Shown one piece after another: positions 1 to 13,077 of a DNA stretch of 64,000 nt; positions within the stretch are counted from its first letter, which is position 1, and each line of letters begins with the position of its first letter. The stretch is from Rhytidiadelphus loreus (taxonomy: Eukaryota > Streptophyta > Bryopsida > Hypnales > Hylocomiaceae): assembly GCA_947034895.1 (NCBI GenBank), contig OX344763.1:9426501-9490500 (forward strand). Direction: 5' to 3'. Under the pieces are notes generated by a model. It had not been told where the DNA came from and did not search any database. It saw nothing but the letters and a program-made list of their open reading frames with translations. A program made the translations under genes and the position numbers.

Positions 1-802
1 ATCTACAACTTTTGGGAAGTTCATGGAAAAAAATTCCCATGTACAAAAATACATTTCAATAGGATTTTACAATTCTTTAAATTTTTATCCTCAAAAACAA
101 AATTACCATGAAGTTTTTTTGGTCAAGATTCTATTTGTCCCATTCTCAATATGTAGGCAAACCTATTTCCAACCACAGGATGGTTACAAAATTGATGTAA
201 GGCTATGAATGTACATGTTGTGATCATTGTATGCTCTCAATGTACACCTCCCAAACATTTTTGTTTCTCATGTAGATCCTATAGTACATGAGTTGTCACC
301 TACAGTTTTGCTGATCAGAAATGAAGCAATCTAAGCTGCGAGAATGGGAGGCTGATTGGAAAAGGGTGATCTCCTTTAATTGATTTCTACACGAAACTAA
401 TTCGAAAAGGATAAGAATTTCCAGGAATCTTCGTAATATGTAGATAAGCCATATCAACTGTTTAGACTTTTTAGAGAATTTAAATGTACTTTAACTTTTT
501 ACTTCCAGACTTGCCTGGATAGTCCCAAACACTCCCAACAACAGAAACCATCTTTACAAATTTAAAGTTTGCAAAAGCCACGTGTTCCTCAATGGAACAT
601 TCTGATAGGATGTGACTAATTGAATTGCTGGCACAAACTATGGTAAGTAACTTAAGCTTAAATGAATCTCTTCCCTGGAAATTTATTTCAAAGGAACTAA
701 TCTTGAAAAAAGTGGGATTACACTTGCCTAATAGTGTGGAAGGCTAATTAGTATGACTCAGCTAGGTTTCGTCCCCGGAAATGATGGCCTGCTCTTCATA
801 TA
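1..802. other. AT-rich intergenic DNA, no gene seen
   Basis: Both strands carry only short open frames without recognisable motifs. No repeat partner elsewhere in the window was noticed for this stretch. It ends at the left TA of the AGGTAGCA-ended element that follows. Confidence 0.5.
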
Positions 803-1691
803 AGGTAGCAGCACCCATAACCGTTAATTTAAGGGTGTGGGACGTGATGTCTACTAATATACATCCAACAAATTATTGGACCCTACTAGCAAAAAAAAAA
901 GTAATTCATGCGCACTTTCAAATGTATTATTTGGACAATGTGAGAACTCGGGGGTGCACTTAGTTCTACTACAACAAACCACATGCGAACAAGTGGTTTC
1001 TAATAGACTATAATTTCAATCTAAAATTTTGACCATTACTTAATAATGACTATAGGTTTCTATTGCCGAAATTTCCAACTCAAATAAAATATGAAATGAT
1101 TTCTAGAAGAAGTTGAAAATGAACTAAAATGGCATGTTTTTAAACTCAAATAATTATAAAGAACACATTTAGATGACCATTGAATCAATATTCAACTCAA
1201 AATGAGCTTTCAATAGAGAGTATTTTTAGGAATTTTTTGTTCATTTTTTAGACACTTTTCTTATACAGAGTATAATATAGGGGTGTGAAAGTTATTTTTC
1301 AGTTCTACAGTGTATCTTTTTACTTCAAAAAATTTGTAACTAATTATTATTAACAAATAAAAATATCATTAATTCAATACATAAACTTTCAAAGTAGGAA
1401 AATCTATTCATATTTTTTTAATTTTGTTTTATTTAAAATTCAAAAAGTATATAGGGGTCCAAAGATTTGTTTGCATTTGGTTTCTAATGGACACTCTAAG
1501 TGACCTCCTCAGTGTGAGAATAAGTTGTGAATTTTGAAAGAGTCCACTATACATGCACCTAATACCTACACTCCGATATGTTATTTAGATGTAGTACATC
1601 TTTGTAATCACATCTATTTACTTCCCAATATTTTTCAAGATTTTAGAGGTGATAGTTATGGGTACAGTGATGGTTATGGGTGTTGCTACCT
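803..1691. mobile_element. MITE-like element, AGGTAGCA family, copy 1 (interrupted)
   Basis: The left end reads AGGTAGCAGCACCCATAACC. The reverse complement of the right end reads AGGTAGCAACACCCATAACC. These are 20-bp terminal inverted repeats with one mismatch. TA flanks both sides (801-802 and 1692-1693), as expected of a TA-target (Tc1/mariner-type) MITE. A related copy lies at 61228-61541. Relative to that copy, this one carries an extra block at 947-1512, so the original element was about 320 bp. No coding capacity is seen. The superfamily assignment is inferred from target and ends only. Confidence 0.75.
947..1512. mobile_element. Nested insertion with 8-bp target duplication (Mutator-like candidate)
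   Basis: This 566-bp block splits the host MITE. It is flanked by direct TGTGAGAA copies at 939-946 and 1513-1520. The related MITE at 61228-61541 is uninterrupted at the matching place (around 61350-61375) and so acts as an empty site. The ends form an imperfect inverted repeat: CTCGGGGGTGCACTTAG on the left against CTGAGGAGGTCACTTAG on the complemented right, 12 of 17 identical. An 8-9 bp duplication suits a Mutator-like (or hAT) element. No transposase is present, so it is non-autonomous. Confidence 0.6.
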
Positions 1692-1807
1692 TAGTCTTAG
1701 TGTAGTCTTTCCTTGTGTAGAGATGAAATGGGATAAATATTAAAAAAATTGAGGTCTTCCATTCAAGGCCATTGTTTTTGTGTTTCATGACCTCTCTTAA
1801 CTAATTT

Positions 1808-2615
1808 AGAGTTTAGGGTGTAGGATTCCAAATATGAATTCAGATTTTGCAAATTTGATCATGTGGTGGTAAGTAGTATTATCATGACATTGTATAAATA
1901 ACCAAACAATGGTCCTTTCCATGCTAGGAAAGTATTATGCCAGATATATAGGAGGGACTTATTAGGTAATTCAAAGATTGGAGTTAGCTAAGGAGTCATT
2001 ACATAAGAAAATTTTATTTGCTATAGTGATTGCCTTTTCAAAGGATTCAAAAAGGATCCTTCCCTCATTGGTAAACAATGTTATGAGTTTCATGCGTTTT
2101 CACTCAAGGTGAAAAGACCACAAAACTAAATGAGCTCTAGGCATGGCCCTACCTAGAAAACAAATCCTCAATAGTTTGTATTATTAGCATCTTTTTAGTT
2201 CCATAGTTTTTGTCTTAATTATGAATTCAAATTTCACACATTTGATCATGTGGTGTTAAACAATGACATAACATTGTATAAGCAAACAATGGTCTTTTTC
2301 ATGTTGAAAAAGTATCGTGCTTTGCTAAATACCTGGAAGAAACTTATCACTTAATTCAAGGATTAGAAATGGTTGAGGAGCCATGAATAAGACATTTTTT
2401 TGTTTTAGTGTAAAGATCTTCTTTTTGAGGATGCAAAAGCCGCCCCCCCCCCCCCCCCTCATTGAATAAACAATGTTATAAAATTCATGTATATTTCCTT
2501 AAGGTGTAAAGACCACAAGGCTAAATGAGCTCTACCCGAGGCACTACCTAGAAAATAAAATAGATCCTCAATGTTTTGTGTTATTAGCATCTTTCTATTT
2601 TCACGATTTTATGTC
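1808..2615. repeat. Direct tandem duplication, about 400 bp x2
   Basis: Two diverged copies lie head to tail, about 1808-2215 and 2217-2615. Shared landmarks in order are TTTGATCATGTGGTG, ACATTGTATAA, AAACAATGGTC, AAACAATGTTAT, ACTAAATGAGCTCT or its variant, ACCTAGAAAA, and TTATTAGCATCTTT. The second copy contains a run of about 17 C residues near 2442-2458, absent from the first. I recognise no element type and no coding capacity. Confidence 0.75.
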
Positions 2616-3303
2616 TTCAATAAGAGCAATATATTAATATTCCAACGTCCATTGAATGAAGAGTCAATGCAAGTCAAGGTCGCAAAGAAATTACAAAAGG
2701 GCTTCAAATTGATAGAGGAAAAGGGCTTTCAGTGAGTTTGGCAATAATGCATTCCACCGAAATTGTTGGGAAAGATTGGTTTGAATTGGGACCTTATTAA
2801 AAGTCGAGAGCAATGAATAAAAATGATTTAAAAGTTAAATTTTCTTTTAAAGAAAGGGTTGGGATTAAAAGAAAGCCTTTGAGTTGCAGGGCAATCAGAT
2901 TGGACGGCAACGTCAGCAACGAGAGTCACACTAGACGAATCGTTGTCGTTGAGGTGGAATGAATTGTCAACCAAAGCCGGTACAAATAAAGGGGGTCCCA
3001 ACCGATTCCCTGGATAAACTTCATAAATACTAGCCCCCAACTAAACACCACAATAATATAATATGTATTTTTTTTTAATGTAGGCCTAGACCATTCGGTA
3101 AGCTTTTATTTAGGTTATTGGAATCTATTTCCTTGATATTTCCTGAATTCCCAGCACTACAATGATTAATTTATCCTGCTTGTGTGTCAATTTGATAAAA
3201 AGTCGGTCACACTATTTTAAATTAGTGCGGAATATTACTACTAACTGTGTATTTATCTTCACCGCAAAAGAAATTTATGCTGACACTGATTTTGCTTTCA
3301 TTC
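2616..3303. other. Intergenic DNA, no gene seen
   Basis: A somewhat GC-richer patch lies at 2860-3030. It contains a 70-codon open frame on the minus strand with no recognisable motif. Nothing else supportable was seen. Confidence 0.4.
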
Positions 3304-3605
3304 AGGTAGGAGGCTCTTAAAGTAACCCTTTAAAAGCTGATTGCATTTTTGGGGAAGCTAAACTCCTTGAAACATTTTTCAGTAAATTTTTGTAGGAAGA
3401 AAAATGGAATTGGCATCTAATCCAAGTCATTTTACATTTTTTGAACTTTAGTGGAATTAGTTACAAATTTTTTAAGTTGCAATGCAGTGGTTTTTGAAAG
3501 CAACCCCTCCTGAAATGTACATTGTTGGTACATTGAAGAAAGTAAAATGTACCTCTGCGTTAGAAATCACTTTTAGAGCCAAGCCGGTTTTAGAGCCACC
3601 TACCT
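3304..3605. mobile_element. MITE, AGGTAG..CTCTTAAA family, copy 1
   Basis: This 302-bp element aligns along its whole length with those at 13078-13383 and 16280-16576. Shared internal landmarks are GGGGAAGCTAAACTC, a GGAATTAGTTAC block, AAATGTACATTG with GGTACATTGAAG, and a TTTTAGAGC block near the right end. The right end CCTACCT is followed by TA. The left TA has mutated to TC. It is non-coding. Confidence 0.8.
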
Positions 3606-3828
3606 TAGTGGAATAAATCCACATAGTAGAAAGGTGGTTAAAGTGGAGTTCCGTTGTGGAGTCAAAATTGGAAGATAAATCTTGAGTTTTTCGGAATTAG
3701 ATTTGCTTTGGTTGACTTCCATAATGTTTTTTCTTCTCTGTGAATTAGGATAATGTATATTTTAAGATTAGTTTTTCTTTTTGTATAAGGTTGAAATTAC
3801 ACTTCAAGAGCAGCTTTGACTTTTTGTC

Positions 3829-5056
3829 AGACTAATAACAACCCAAAAGTTCAAATTCAATGTTAACTACTGCGTTTTTTGGCAACATAGAAGTTTTGAA
3901 TAGGTACGTGTGACTAGAGATTTCAATGTTTTTGGCCCAAAGTTTAACAGAAAGTGTGGACAAGGAATATCTTTCATGTGCATTAAAATTTATGACATTT
4001 GGAAATATGAGTCAAAAGTTATGACCTAATATGTTACTTTTTATTGTAATTGGACAATCTAGATAGATTAAAAAAATTGGTTTTTTAAGAAAAAAAAATT
4101 TGAAATTGGTTTTTTAGATTTTGTACATACATGGAAAGCTTTCAATTATTCCATTTTGATCAATGAGTCGAAAGTTATGAGGAGTTTTAGTTTGCGGATA
4201 GTTATGAGTTCTCTACTCTAAAATAAACTTTGAAGTTCTTTATTTTAATCAATTTTCAATATTTTTTGAAAAAAATAAAAATCATAGAATGTAGTTTGTT
4301 TATTACAACATTGCAACCATTGGAATTGGCATTTTTCAATTCTATAACTAAATTCTTAAAAATTTAGTATTTTGAATTAGTCTCTATTTTTTCATTACAT
4401 GTTTTTTGGCCTGCCTAAAGGGCCGTTTTAGGCTATTCCCGTTGCTGGGAACTTGCCACTACTGAACAGAATAAAAAATTATTAAAAAAATCAAAATCAA
4501 AATTATTAAATATTTTTAAAATAATTATTAAAAATTAATTTATTATTATTTGACGTGGCAGTTGTCATGCCATGTGAACAGGCTATTGTGCTTGAGTTCC
4601 CAAAGTTTGAGAACATAGGAGAATTTGAAGCCTTGTACAACAGCTAAAAATCATGTAATATTCAACTTACTATTTCTTCCTATATGCTGTATGAATCCAA
4701 TTTATCTAAAAAATTCGAGCATGTAGCCAACTTGCCTTGAAGAATGAATTCAAAGAAGCCCCACCATTTGGGACATTTTTTTCATTCAAATGTGACCTTG
4801 TGAAGTGTAGTTGCCAACTTTTTCCACATGGCCCCCAAAAGGATTTTTGTCACTTCAAATGCTCATATCTTGCAATCTACATAGCGGAAAATTTTGAAAT
4901 TTTTTCCACATGTTTTCAAGTCAACATACTAGAAGTCCCTACAATTACATAAGTCCAAAAATGTTCTTTTTTCTCTAAAATCTTATAGTTAAACCAGGAT
5001 TGGCAATTTTAGAGTGTTTTTGGTGAAAACAAATTTACAGTCCTTTAGGGGTTTAA
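3829..5056. mobile_element. Foldback-family element (TTTAGGGG ends), interrupted copy
   Basis: The body matches the 57962-59798 element in the same orientation: TTTTTTGGCAACATAGAA near the left, a TTATGAGGAGTTTTAGTTTG block, and TCAAATGCTCATATCTTGCA near the right. It ends in GTCCTTTAGGGGTTTAAAC. The left terminal repeat is too diverged to define, so the left boundary is approximate. A 266-bp block at 4394-4659 interrupts it. It has no coding capacity. Confidence 0.6.
4394..4659. mobile_element. Short insertion with ATTACATG inverted ends
   Basis: This block is absent from the related element near 58500, where flanking sequence is otherwise alignable. Its ends are ATTACATGTTTTTT and, complemented, ATTACATGATTTTT (13 of 14 identical). 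It contains a GC-richer palindromic patch around 4410-4450. No target duplication is clear. The type is unknown. Confidence 0.45.
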
Positions 5057-7818
5057 ACAAGTTTTTCAAAAGTTGAAAACTTATTCTCCTCACTTTTTAT
5101 AGGCTTCTTTCTATTATCTTACTAAAAAACTATTACAATTCTTTCTTTGCAAATACTACACTTCCATATTAATAGAGTTCTAAATTTTTTTTGGTCTATT
5201 TGTACACTTGGGCTGATTTCAACATATAGATGTCCAAACTTTGGTAGTGTAAGATAGTGTTAGATTTGCAACTCTAATTTTGTTTCTTATGTTTGTTTTA
5301 CTCTTGAAAAATGAGACTTCGCTTCATATTCAAGCATGTTATTATTGTTAAGGCAATTGCATCTAATTGTTGACCTATTTTAGCTTAAGTTGGCCTCCTA
5401 CATATTCTAACCTACAATGTGTGTCTATTTTCAACACTTTCAAGAATTCAATCACTGTTTATTCATGCGATGTTTAAAAAATGTTTAAAAATAAATAAAT
5501 GTATAATATTATTTTGCCTTTTAACAAGGACCAAAAAAATGAGTCAATCTATTAATAAAAATGTTGTTTAATTGTTCATTTAGATGCATTTAGATGTAGT
5601 CAACTTTAATCTTGGGGCCAAAATTATTCTTAGAACAAAAGAAGTATGTTCAAAATTTTATTGATTACTAAAGGCTTGCTTACATATTGGCTTAGTAGGC
5701 AAAGTGCAATAGTGGATGCTATAGGTGCAAATTGCAATTACATTTTCATACGACCTTGACAAGTGGGGAAGGATATAATAAGAAATCAACATGTATTGGA
5801 TTCCTTCAAGATTGACTAGCCTCCACTAATGGAATAGTCCACCGATATTGTGTCCCCTTTTTCCGCTTGCCTACCCTGGCAAGCCAATTGATTGAGCTTA
5901 TTTCATGTTATTACTTGGATTAGGTATAGAATTGTCTACATAGCTTACCCAATATGTAAACATGAACCAAACCTTTATTGATTGTGTCCTTTGGACATAA
6001 ACTACGACATCAATTCTAGTTTCCAAAATCCTAGTTTTCAAATCCCATCTACAACTTCATTCACATTACGCAAAGCAATTACTAGGGTTTGGTTGGAGTG
6101 GGGATGTGGAGTCCAACTTATCAATAAATTAATATTGTTGTTTACCTAGGACAAAGCCTGACGGTTACTCCATTCTTTTCTTTTCTTTTTAATAATTAAA
6201 AAAAAAAAACCCTGAAAACTAGAAATTAGAAACTTGTCCAAAGCACCAACACTGTAAAACCCTAAACCAGACCTTGATATAGGGACAGCGTCCCCCATTC
6301 AGCTCTGCCAATGAGAGGGCCGGGGGGCTATTTTGCCGTGTCTAGTAGGGGGTAAATTTAGCGTGCATGCTGAAACTCATGGGTGTGTGGCGGCCCTACC
6401 GTTCCCCATCAATCCATAAAGTGCGCTGCAAAAGGGGCGCTATATTGGGTTCCCTTAATTTGGAGGCGCTTCACAGCTCATGGGAGCTAAGTGTATAATT
6501 AGGGTGGCAGTTTAGACGACGTGGCCCCCTCCGAAACACAGAATCTCCCTTGGAAGGTGGATTTAGAGACGTGGAGCCACTAATCCTGATTTCCCCGAAT
6601 CTTATTACCGATTTAATTCTCTCTCGGTGATACCGGAGCCGGTTTAGACGGGAGAAAGTAACGGTATTCGTCAGGCCCATACCGGCCATACGGGAAGAAA
6701 ATCAGCATGCCGATAGGGGAGAACGACCGAATACCACCGGTTCATTTTTTTACCCCTGGAACGAGGTTGCCGAAGAGAAAGGCAAAGACTAATAAAAGTG
6801 AATGTCCTATGAATGACTTTCAGTAAATTAAGTTTTGTTTGGAGGATTTTCGTAATTTCTATGGATATTAAATATCAGGAGTTTATAATGTGGAATAGGT
6901 CGTGGTGAATTGACCACTCGCTTGTCCTGATTTTTACTCCTAAAGAAAACATTTAAATTTTTTATTTGTCACCGTGATAAAATTTGGAAATTTGGAATTC
7001 AGATTTGCAATCAGAGGCCCCGAATTAGTTTGAAAAGGTGTAGAAGATAAATTAATCAAGGACAAAATAGGGGGTCTTTTCCTTTTTATGTCCCCTTGGA
7101 ATGACTTTGGGAAGACAAGCAAGAGGGGAGGCGTCTACCCTTGGCTCTTCGACAAGGTGCATCCTTGAAACTTGTCAAGAAAGATCCTACATTATTCACT
7201 AAAAATCATACAACTTTACAACTATTTTATGTTATTTGTAAAGTTGGATATAAGTTGATGATTTATTAAGTTTCTTGTTAACAAAATGAAAGATGATGAT
7301 TCCAACACATCAAATAGCATGCTTTGGAGAATTTTTTAGATTGGACTGAATCAAGAAACCATGTGCCATTCATAGCCTCTCAGCACATTGTTTTAAAAAG
7401 TAATATGAAACAATTTGCCACTTTCATGAGTTGTTATTCTAGTGACTAGCTTTGGATACAAAAAAGTTCTTTAGAAACTTCTCATTGCCTATTCTCATCA
7501 TTTTTGTAGAACAATGAAGTCTTTGAAAGTATGTCATCCCAATTACAAGATTATAACTTCATCTAATCGTTAAATGTTTCTAAAACTGACACCTATAGAT
7601 TCTTGCTTAAAATGAACAACATTTGTTTATAGAATTGATAGTTGATTTCAAGTTCATTGCTTTTAGTACTTTGAACATTCATTGTTTATTCATATCCTAA
7701 TGAAAAACACATTCCAAGAAAATCTAGGATCTCTTTCTATTACCAATAAGTCCCAATAAGAACTTATACAATTCAAGAATAGGAACTAGACGCTCAAGCC
7801 CAAATTGAGATGATTATA
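5057..7818. other. Intergenic DNA with a GC-richer island and degraded repeats
   Basis: No gene was recognised. A GC-richer island lies at about 6240-6780. It has a 72-codon minus-strand open frame without recognisable motifs and is followed by a segment (6955-7106) that recurs at 9485-9650. Sequence at 7540-7800 resembles the AGGTAATTACACC element family that starts at 7819. Confidence 0.45.
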
Positions 7819-8303
7819 AGGTAATTACACCTAATTTTGATTGCTTTCTAAAACTAATCAATCTATATTCTTAACTAAAATGTACGTATACTATTCATAA
7901 AAGTCTATAGTTGATTTTAGAAACACCTATTTTGAAATTTTCATAGTTATTCGTATATTATCCAAAAACAACATTTCAATAGAATCCAAAATTCTCTTTT
8001 GAACTACAAATGCTGTATTTAACTACTTTTGGGCTTTTGAAAGTCTAGAGGAAAAAAAATTGTCATAGGAAGATAATGCAAAATATTGGGAGATCTATGC
8101 AAAACATCAGGAAATCAATAGAAAATATTTAGAGATCTATACAAACATCCGGAGATCTTTGGATGCTTTGTCTATAATTCATTGAATAGTCCAAAAGTAG
8201 TTACATGTAGCATACAAACAAGGCCCTACTAGAAAAGCTTTTCAATATAAAAATGGGAACCACGTTGAATTGCTTATTTGTGCTATTTTAGGTGTAATTA
8301 CCT
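7819..8303. mobile_element. MITE, AGGTAATTACACC family
   Basis: The left end AGGTAATTACACCTAA and the complemented right end are identical over 16 bp. TA flanks both sides (7817-7818 and 8304-8305). The 485-bp body has no open frame of note. Weaker relatives, with worn ends, lie at 34488-34790, 54739-55018 and 60822-61090. Confidence 0.75.
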
Positions 8304-11300
8304 TAACTGATGTTAAAGTAGTATATTTTCATTATGGATCCCCTTCCCAACTACGTCCCTAACTCCCTGTCTATTTGTGTCCTACAAGTCGATGGTTGAA
8401 ATGTCCAACATGCCAATGGTTGAAATATCAGAGGTAGATAGGAGCATCGCCACCCTTCGCTCGCCGATTGTGGCACTCTCATATTTTCCATCTAATTTTG
8501 AAGGGCCCTGACTTTTCCTTGTCCCTCACCCTTTCTTCACCAAATACGACCCATAAATAGTCTAGTAGAATAAAGGATAAACTTAGGATGAATAGTGACT
8601 TCAAGGGCCAGTCCTTGGCACGCTAAACTTTGAGTGTTGAGAGAATCATTGTGTGAAGGGCCCGTAATGCTGTTTTTTTCATCCACATTTGAAGAGTGTC
8701 AGACCCCTAGCACGTAAGGGTGCCCCATGCTCTAAATAAGGGCTCTCATTCATTCATTCAATTAATTGGGAAGGAAAATCCATGAACTGGGTTTATTATT
8801 TATGCCCCCTTATCTTCCCTTCCCCCGTTCTTCCTGCAGGTGAGCCAATTAGTGTGGGCACTGTGGTGGGGGTAGGCTCAGCCAATGCCCGAGGCAGTCG
8901 TCCGTTGGGCATTGAAAGGGTAGGGCATCCAGTCAGAGGCCGGAGATTTGGTTCCATTAACACGGCAGGGGGAGTGCCGGCTCCACCCTACCGTTTCCGC
9001 AATTAAAAAAAACGTCCGGCCGGCAGCGTCTATTAAGTTAGTATAAGCGTAAGTAGTAACTGTCCAACAGGGAGCTAACTCTTATAAGTTATACTCCTGG
9101 GTTGAGAAATGGGGGCTATTTTGAAACTGACTGAAGTTAAGCTTATTAGCTGGTGGAGGGTTAGGTCGTCTTGGTTGCTGCGCCTGAGGAGGGAGGGACG
9201 GACCCTTTTCCAACTGCTACTGCCCTGGAAATCCCAACAGTAAAAAGTGGCCCTTGGTTCAGTTCCTCTGCCAAATCTGGATTCGGAAAGTGAAATATAT
9301 AGTAATTGGAAGAGTCATGGTTGGCATTCAGCACTTTGAAAACTGAATTAGCCTGCATTCTGGTGAAAGCAGGCAATTTGAAAAGCAGGACGCTAAGTAC
9401 TGTACTACTAAACCCATCCCAGGAAGTGGGACCAGCAGGGTGAAAAAATGCAGGAATTTTACCCCCGGGGGAAAAAAGGAAGGTATTTATTTATTTAATT
9501 AATTTTTCCCACACACGAGATCAAATCTGCAAATTTTGAATTCATATTTGCAATTGGAGACCCTGAAGTAGGTGGGAGAAATCTTGAGCGTACCTTGAAT
9601 TGATGGCACAAAATAGGGGACTTTTTATTTACTTTTATCCCAAAGAACACAAAATTCACCGTGTTGGTTCGAGTTTGGTAGAAATGAAGTCATCTTTGGA
9701 AGAGAAAAAAAAGGTGCCACGTGTCATCTTGCGAATCTAATGTGGAAATTCAATTTTAGCACTTTAGTGTTGAATCAGACCTTCACGTATGATAGCGTCT
9801 TGCATTTGAAAACATAACATTTGTCAAGAGTTTATTGACACTCAGTGCAAAAATGAGTTTTTTTTCTTGTTCATGTTGTTTTCACTCGCCTTGGAGCATG
9901 GTCACCCATTTCACCTCAAATAGGACTCATGAAACGTGGTGGCAGGGTCCATGTACCTCCCATTCACAATGACAATAGACCCTCCACTCGTCCTTGGGCT
10001 TACAACTCGTCAAAAAAAATGAAGACACTTTTTATGACTAGGTAGACTGCGGTTTGTCATGGTTGCTTGAATTAGCAAGAAAGAGTAGAACCCATGTAGC
10101 TAGAGTTTGGCAAGGAGTTGACAAATATATGTGATGACAAAAAATGTATATTGTCAACAAGCATGGTGGAAAGGTTGTCCTACAATTTTCAAAGCGATTT
10201 CTACTATAAGTGGGCTCCTTATGTCCCTAGATAGGTCCATAGTGGGGCAAATATTTATGGTTGCCAATGATTGGTGACGTTGTAAGTGGAATATGACCTC
10301 CAGTCTTTTTCCTTGGTTGACTCGGCCTTGAGAGACAAATTGATCGTATCTTTTTCTTTTTCTAAAAGCAATGTCACTTTTCAAAGAAAAAAAAGAAAAA
10401 GATAACATAACATTGTCAACCCTCTAGCACTTTGACATCTCAATATTATGAACAATAAATAAAGGGCTTTCAAGCAATCACATTTAGTCCAACCAACTTT
10501 TCATTCATCTAATGTAATACTTGAATTTCTAAAAGACAACCCTTCCTTGATCACCAATTTCATTATATTTTGTACAAAGATATATTAAGCAAAAATGTGT
10601 AAAAATTCAAAACAAGCATTGAAGCATTAAAGTTAAATAACCAATCTAAACCATTTTCCTTTGGAGATTGTCTCCCTTAATTCTTGGGAGTGAATTTATA
10701 GAAAGTCGTTAGCTAGTTTAGAAGTTGCGACGTTGTGGGCTACCACTTTGGGGGGAGAAGCAAAAGAGCCCCCATTCAATGTTGGTTAATAATGTTATCA
10801 ATCCCTAATTTTACATCATTCTTGAATGAGAAGGTTGAGGTCGTTGGACAATATCAATCAATGTAACAAGAATCCATCATTGGATACAATAGTACATAGT
10901 TCATAGGCAAGCTTGCAATCAAGATTATCTATTTTTCAAAAAGAGCCTTGATTCTTAGAAAATAAAGGGTCCCCTCCCTTGAAGTTCAAGAATATTAGGT
11001 TTGTGATTAACAAGAATGAAGTGGCCATTTGTTTGAATCCTCACACCAAAATTCACAATAAATGCAATAAGAGAGGAAAATCAAAATTTTTAAACAAACA
11101 AGTAGAGATTTAATTCCTTTATAAGAATTAACATCACACTAAAATTGGAGGAATCAAACTTCAATGCAAAAACAAATCATCAAAAGTGGTAAAATAACCC
11201 AATTTGAGGTCTTATTAGTTTCAAATTGATAAGTTCAAAACCTACCTTCGCACATATAAAAAACAAACTTCTAATGAAAACATGGTTTGTGTAGAACATG

Positions 11301-11805
11301 CAATGACTCACAACAAGACCTTCATCACAAATTTGATGACCAATTAAATCAATTGTGGATCTATTGTAGCCACATTCATGGTGTACCGCGTTCCATTACT
11401 AAGGGTACCAAAGAATTTGATGTTTTTTCAACCTATACAAATAAGAAGTACATGTACTACCTATGTGGCATATGGTCCCTTTTGTCAAAATCTTTCAAAA
11501 TATTCATGAAAACAACCATGATTGTATCCAATAAACACTTTTGTCCCTACAATGGTGATATTTTAGTCATATCATGTTTAATTCATGCCTTCGGGCGCTT
11601 TTATAAGTAACATGATATCCAATAGCCTTCATGCCCACTGTGTCTTTCTTCCATGCACCTTGCCTATCACATTGAGCCTCCACTTGTCCACTTATTAGCT
11701 ACTAACGAAATACTCTTGGGTGTAGAATATTCTACACCATGTACAATAGAGCCAAGGCAGTAATGGTGACAATGCATACCTTGAATATTATGAAAGATTC
11801 ATTGT
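8304..11805. other. Intergenic DNA, possible worn gene or transposon remnants
   Basis: A GC-richer stretch lies at about 8780-9470. It includes an open + frame at 8782-9006 preceded by a good splice-acceptor-like TTCCTGCAG, but no family is recognisable. The minus-strand frame at 10154-10408 (84 codons) and the + frame at 11287-11610 (107 codons) have plausible composition but no motifs I can name. They may be parts of a decayed transposase gene or chance. Sequence at 10436-10640 recurs in diverged form at 37480-37690. Confidence 0.35.
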
Positions 11806-12635
11806 TTAACCCCTAAAGGACCAAGGCCTTTTTTCTGCCAAAAAACACTCGAAATTGCCATTTCTACAACAAAGAGTACAAAAATTGAAAATTGTTTTTT
11901 CCCACATCTCACCGTAGCAGGATCTTACACTTTACTAGTATGAGAATGTGTGAAAAAAATTCAGAATTTTTCACCGTACAGATTGCAAGATATTTGCGTT
12001 TAAAGTGAAAAAAACAAGTTTTTCAGCACATTGCAAGACTAGATTATTTGACTTTGAACATTTTTAACTTAAATTTTTTGCACTACAGAGTTTTGAGCTT
12101 TAAATCATTATAGTGGAAAATTGAATTGAGAGTTTTTGAAAAATAAGGTTTTAAAAAAAACTTAATTTTCATTCTTAAAAAAATTGTAGAATAGAAATAG
12201 ATACAAGATTGAATGAAAATCTATTTTATTAATATATCTAAGATAGAATTAAATGCACTAATCCCCATGTTGAGATTGTTCTAACAAGAAAACTAAATTA
12301 CGTGGATTTTTTTTTTAAATTATCAAAATTGCATTTAAAAATGAATCAAATATTTCTAGATAGAAAAAAATATAATCTACAAGGGAAAAAAATTTAGTAA
12401 AAAATTTCAAATTTTTTCAAATTTTTTTTGCTACATGATCTCCTATGTTTTGAGTTACATGGGCATAACTTTTGTTCCCGGGTACCGATTGGAAAAAAAT
12501 TACATTCCCATAAAGGTAATCAATTTTTCTATCTTCAAAAAAAGTTTCAAAAAATCAGAAGAAAAATTCAGCCCGTAGGTACTTGCCCGAAATCCATTTG
12601 TCCCCTGAAGGGACACTTGATCCTTTAGGGATTAA
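11806..12635. mobile_element. Foldback-family element, TTAACCCCTAAAGGACC ends
   Basis: The left end is TTAACCCCTAAAGGACCAAG. The right end, ATCCTTTAGGGATTAA, complements to TTAATCCCTAAAGGAT, giving an inverted repeat of about 16 bp. The 830-bp body resembles that at 50357-51648: a run of TGCAAGATATTTGC-like, TTGACTAGATT-like and GGCATAACTTTTG-like blocks. There is no transposase, and the class is uncertain. Confidence 0.65.
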
Positions 12636-13077
12636 TAAGAGTGGGGTTCTCGTACCATCAATTTATTATGCATTCTTGAATTAGGGATGCCCTTTCCACC
12701 TACTAGAGGTCTGACCATGCCCCTGGAGGTCACAATTGCGCAAATTTCAGCCCTTTGTCCACTAAATCCCGGGTGAGGCTGATCTTGGGCCTCTTCCACA
12801 CCAAATTCGCTCAGCCTCTAAGTTAGGTGTCACATAATTTGTGAGTTCTCACCCGCTTCTCATCCTTTTTGAGGTTTCTTGCCAGATGCAATTGAAAGCA
12901 GACTGGTTCTGGGGAGCATGCCAAGATGATTGGAGTCTAGAACTTTGGACCTTGTATGTTGGCAATCATTGACACAAACAAAGGGATGTTGGCAGGCAGA
13001 GCTCCACCCTTAATAAGTTAACTTAAATTCCTCATCAGACTCCACAGACTAAGTTAGAGCATGGATGGTATAATTTA
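12636..13077. other. Intergenic DNA, no gene seen
   Basis: A slightly GC-richer stretch (12660-12960) shows no open frame with recognisable features. Confidence 0.4.

Noticed and set aside
10154..10408. A minus-strand 84-codon frame considered as a transposase fragment
   Set aside because: No catalytic motif is visible, and neighbouring frames in the same strand are broken. The idea cannot be supported from sequence alone.
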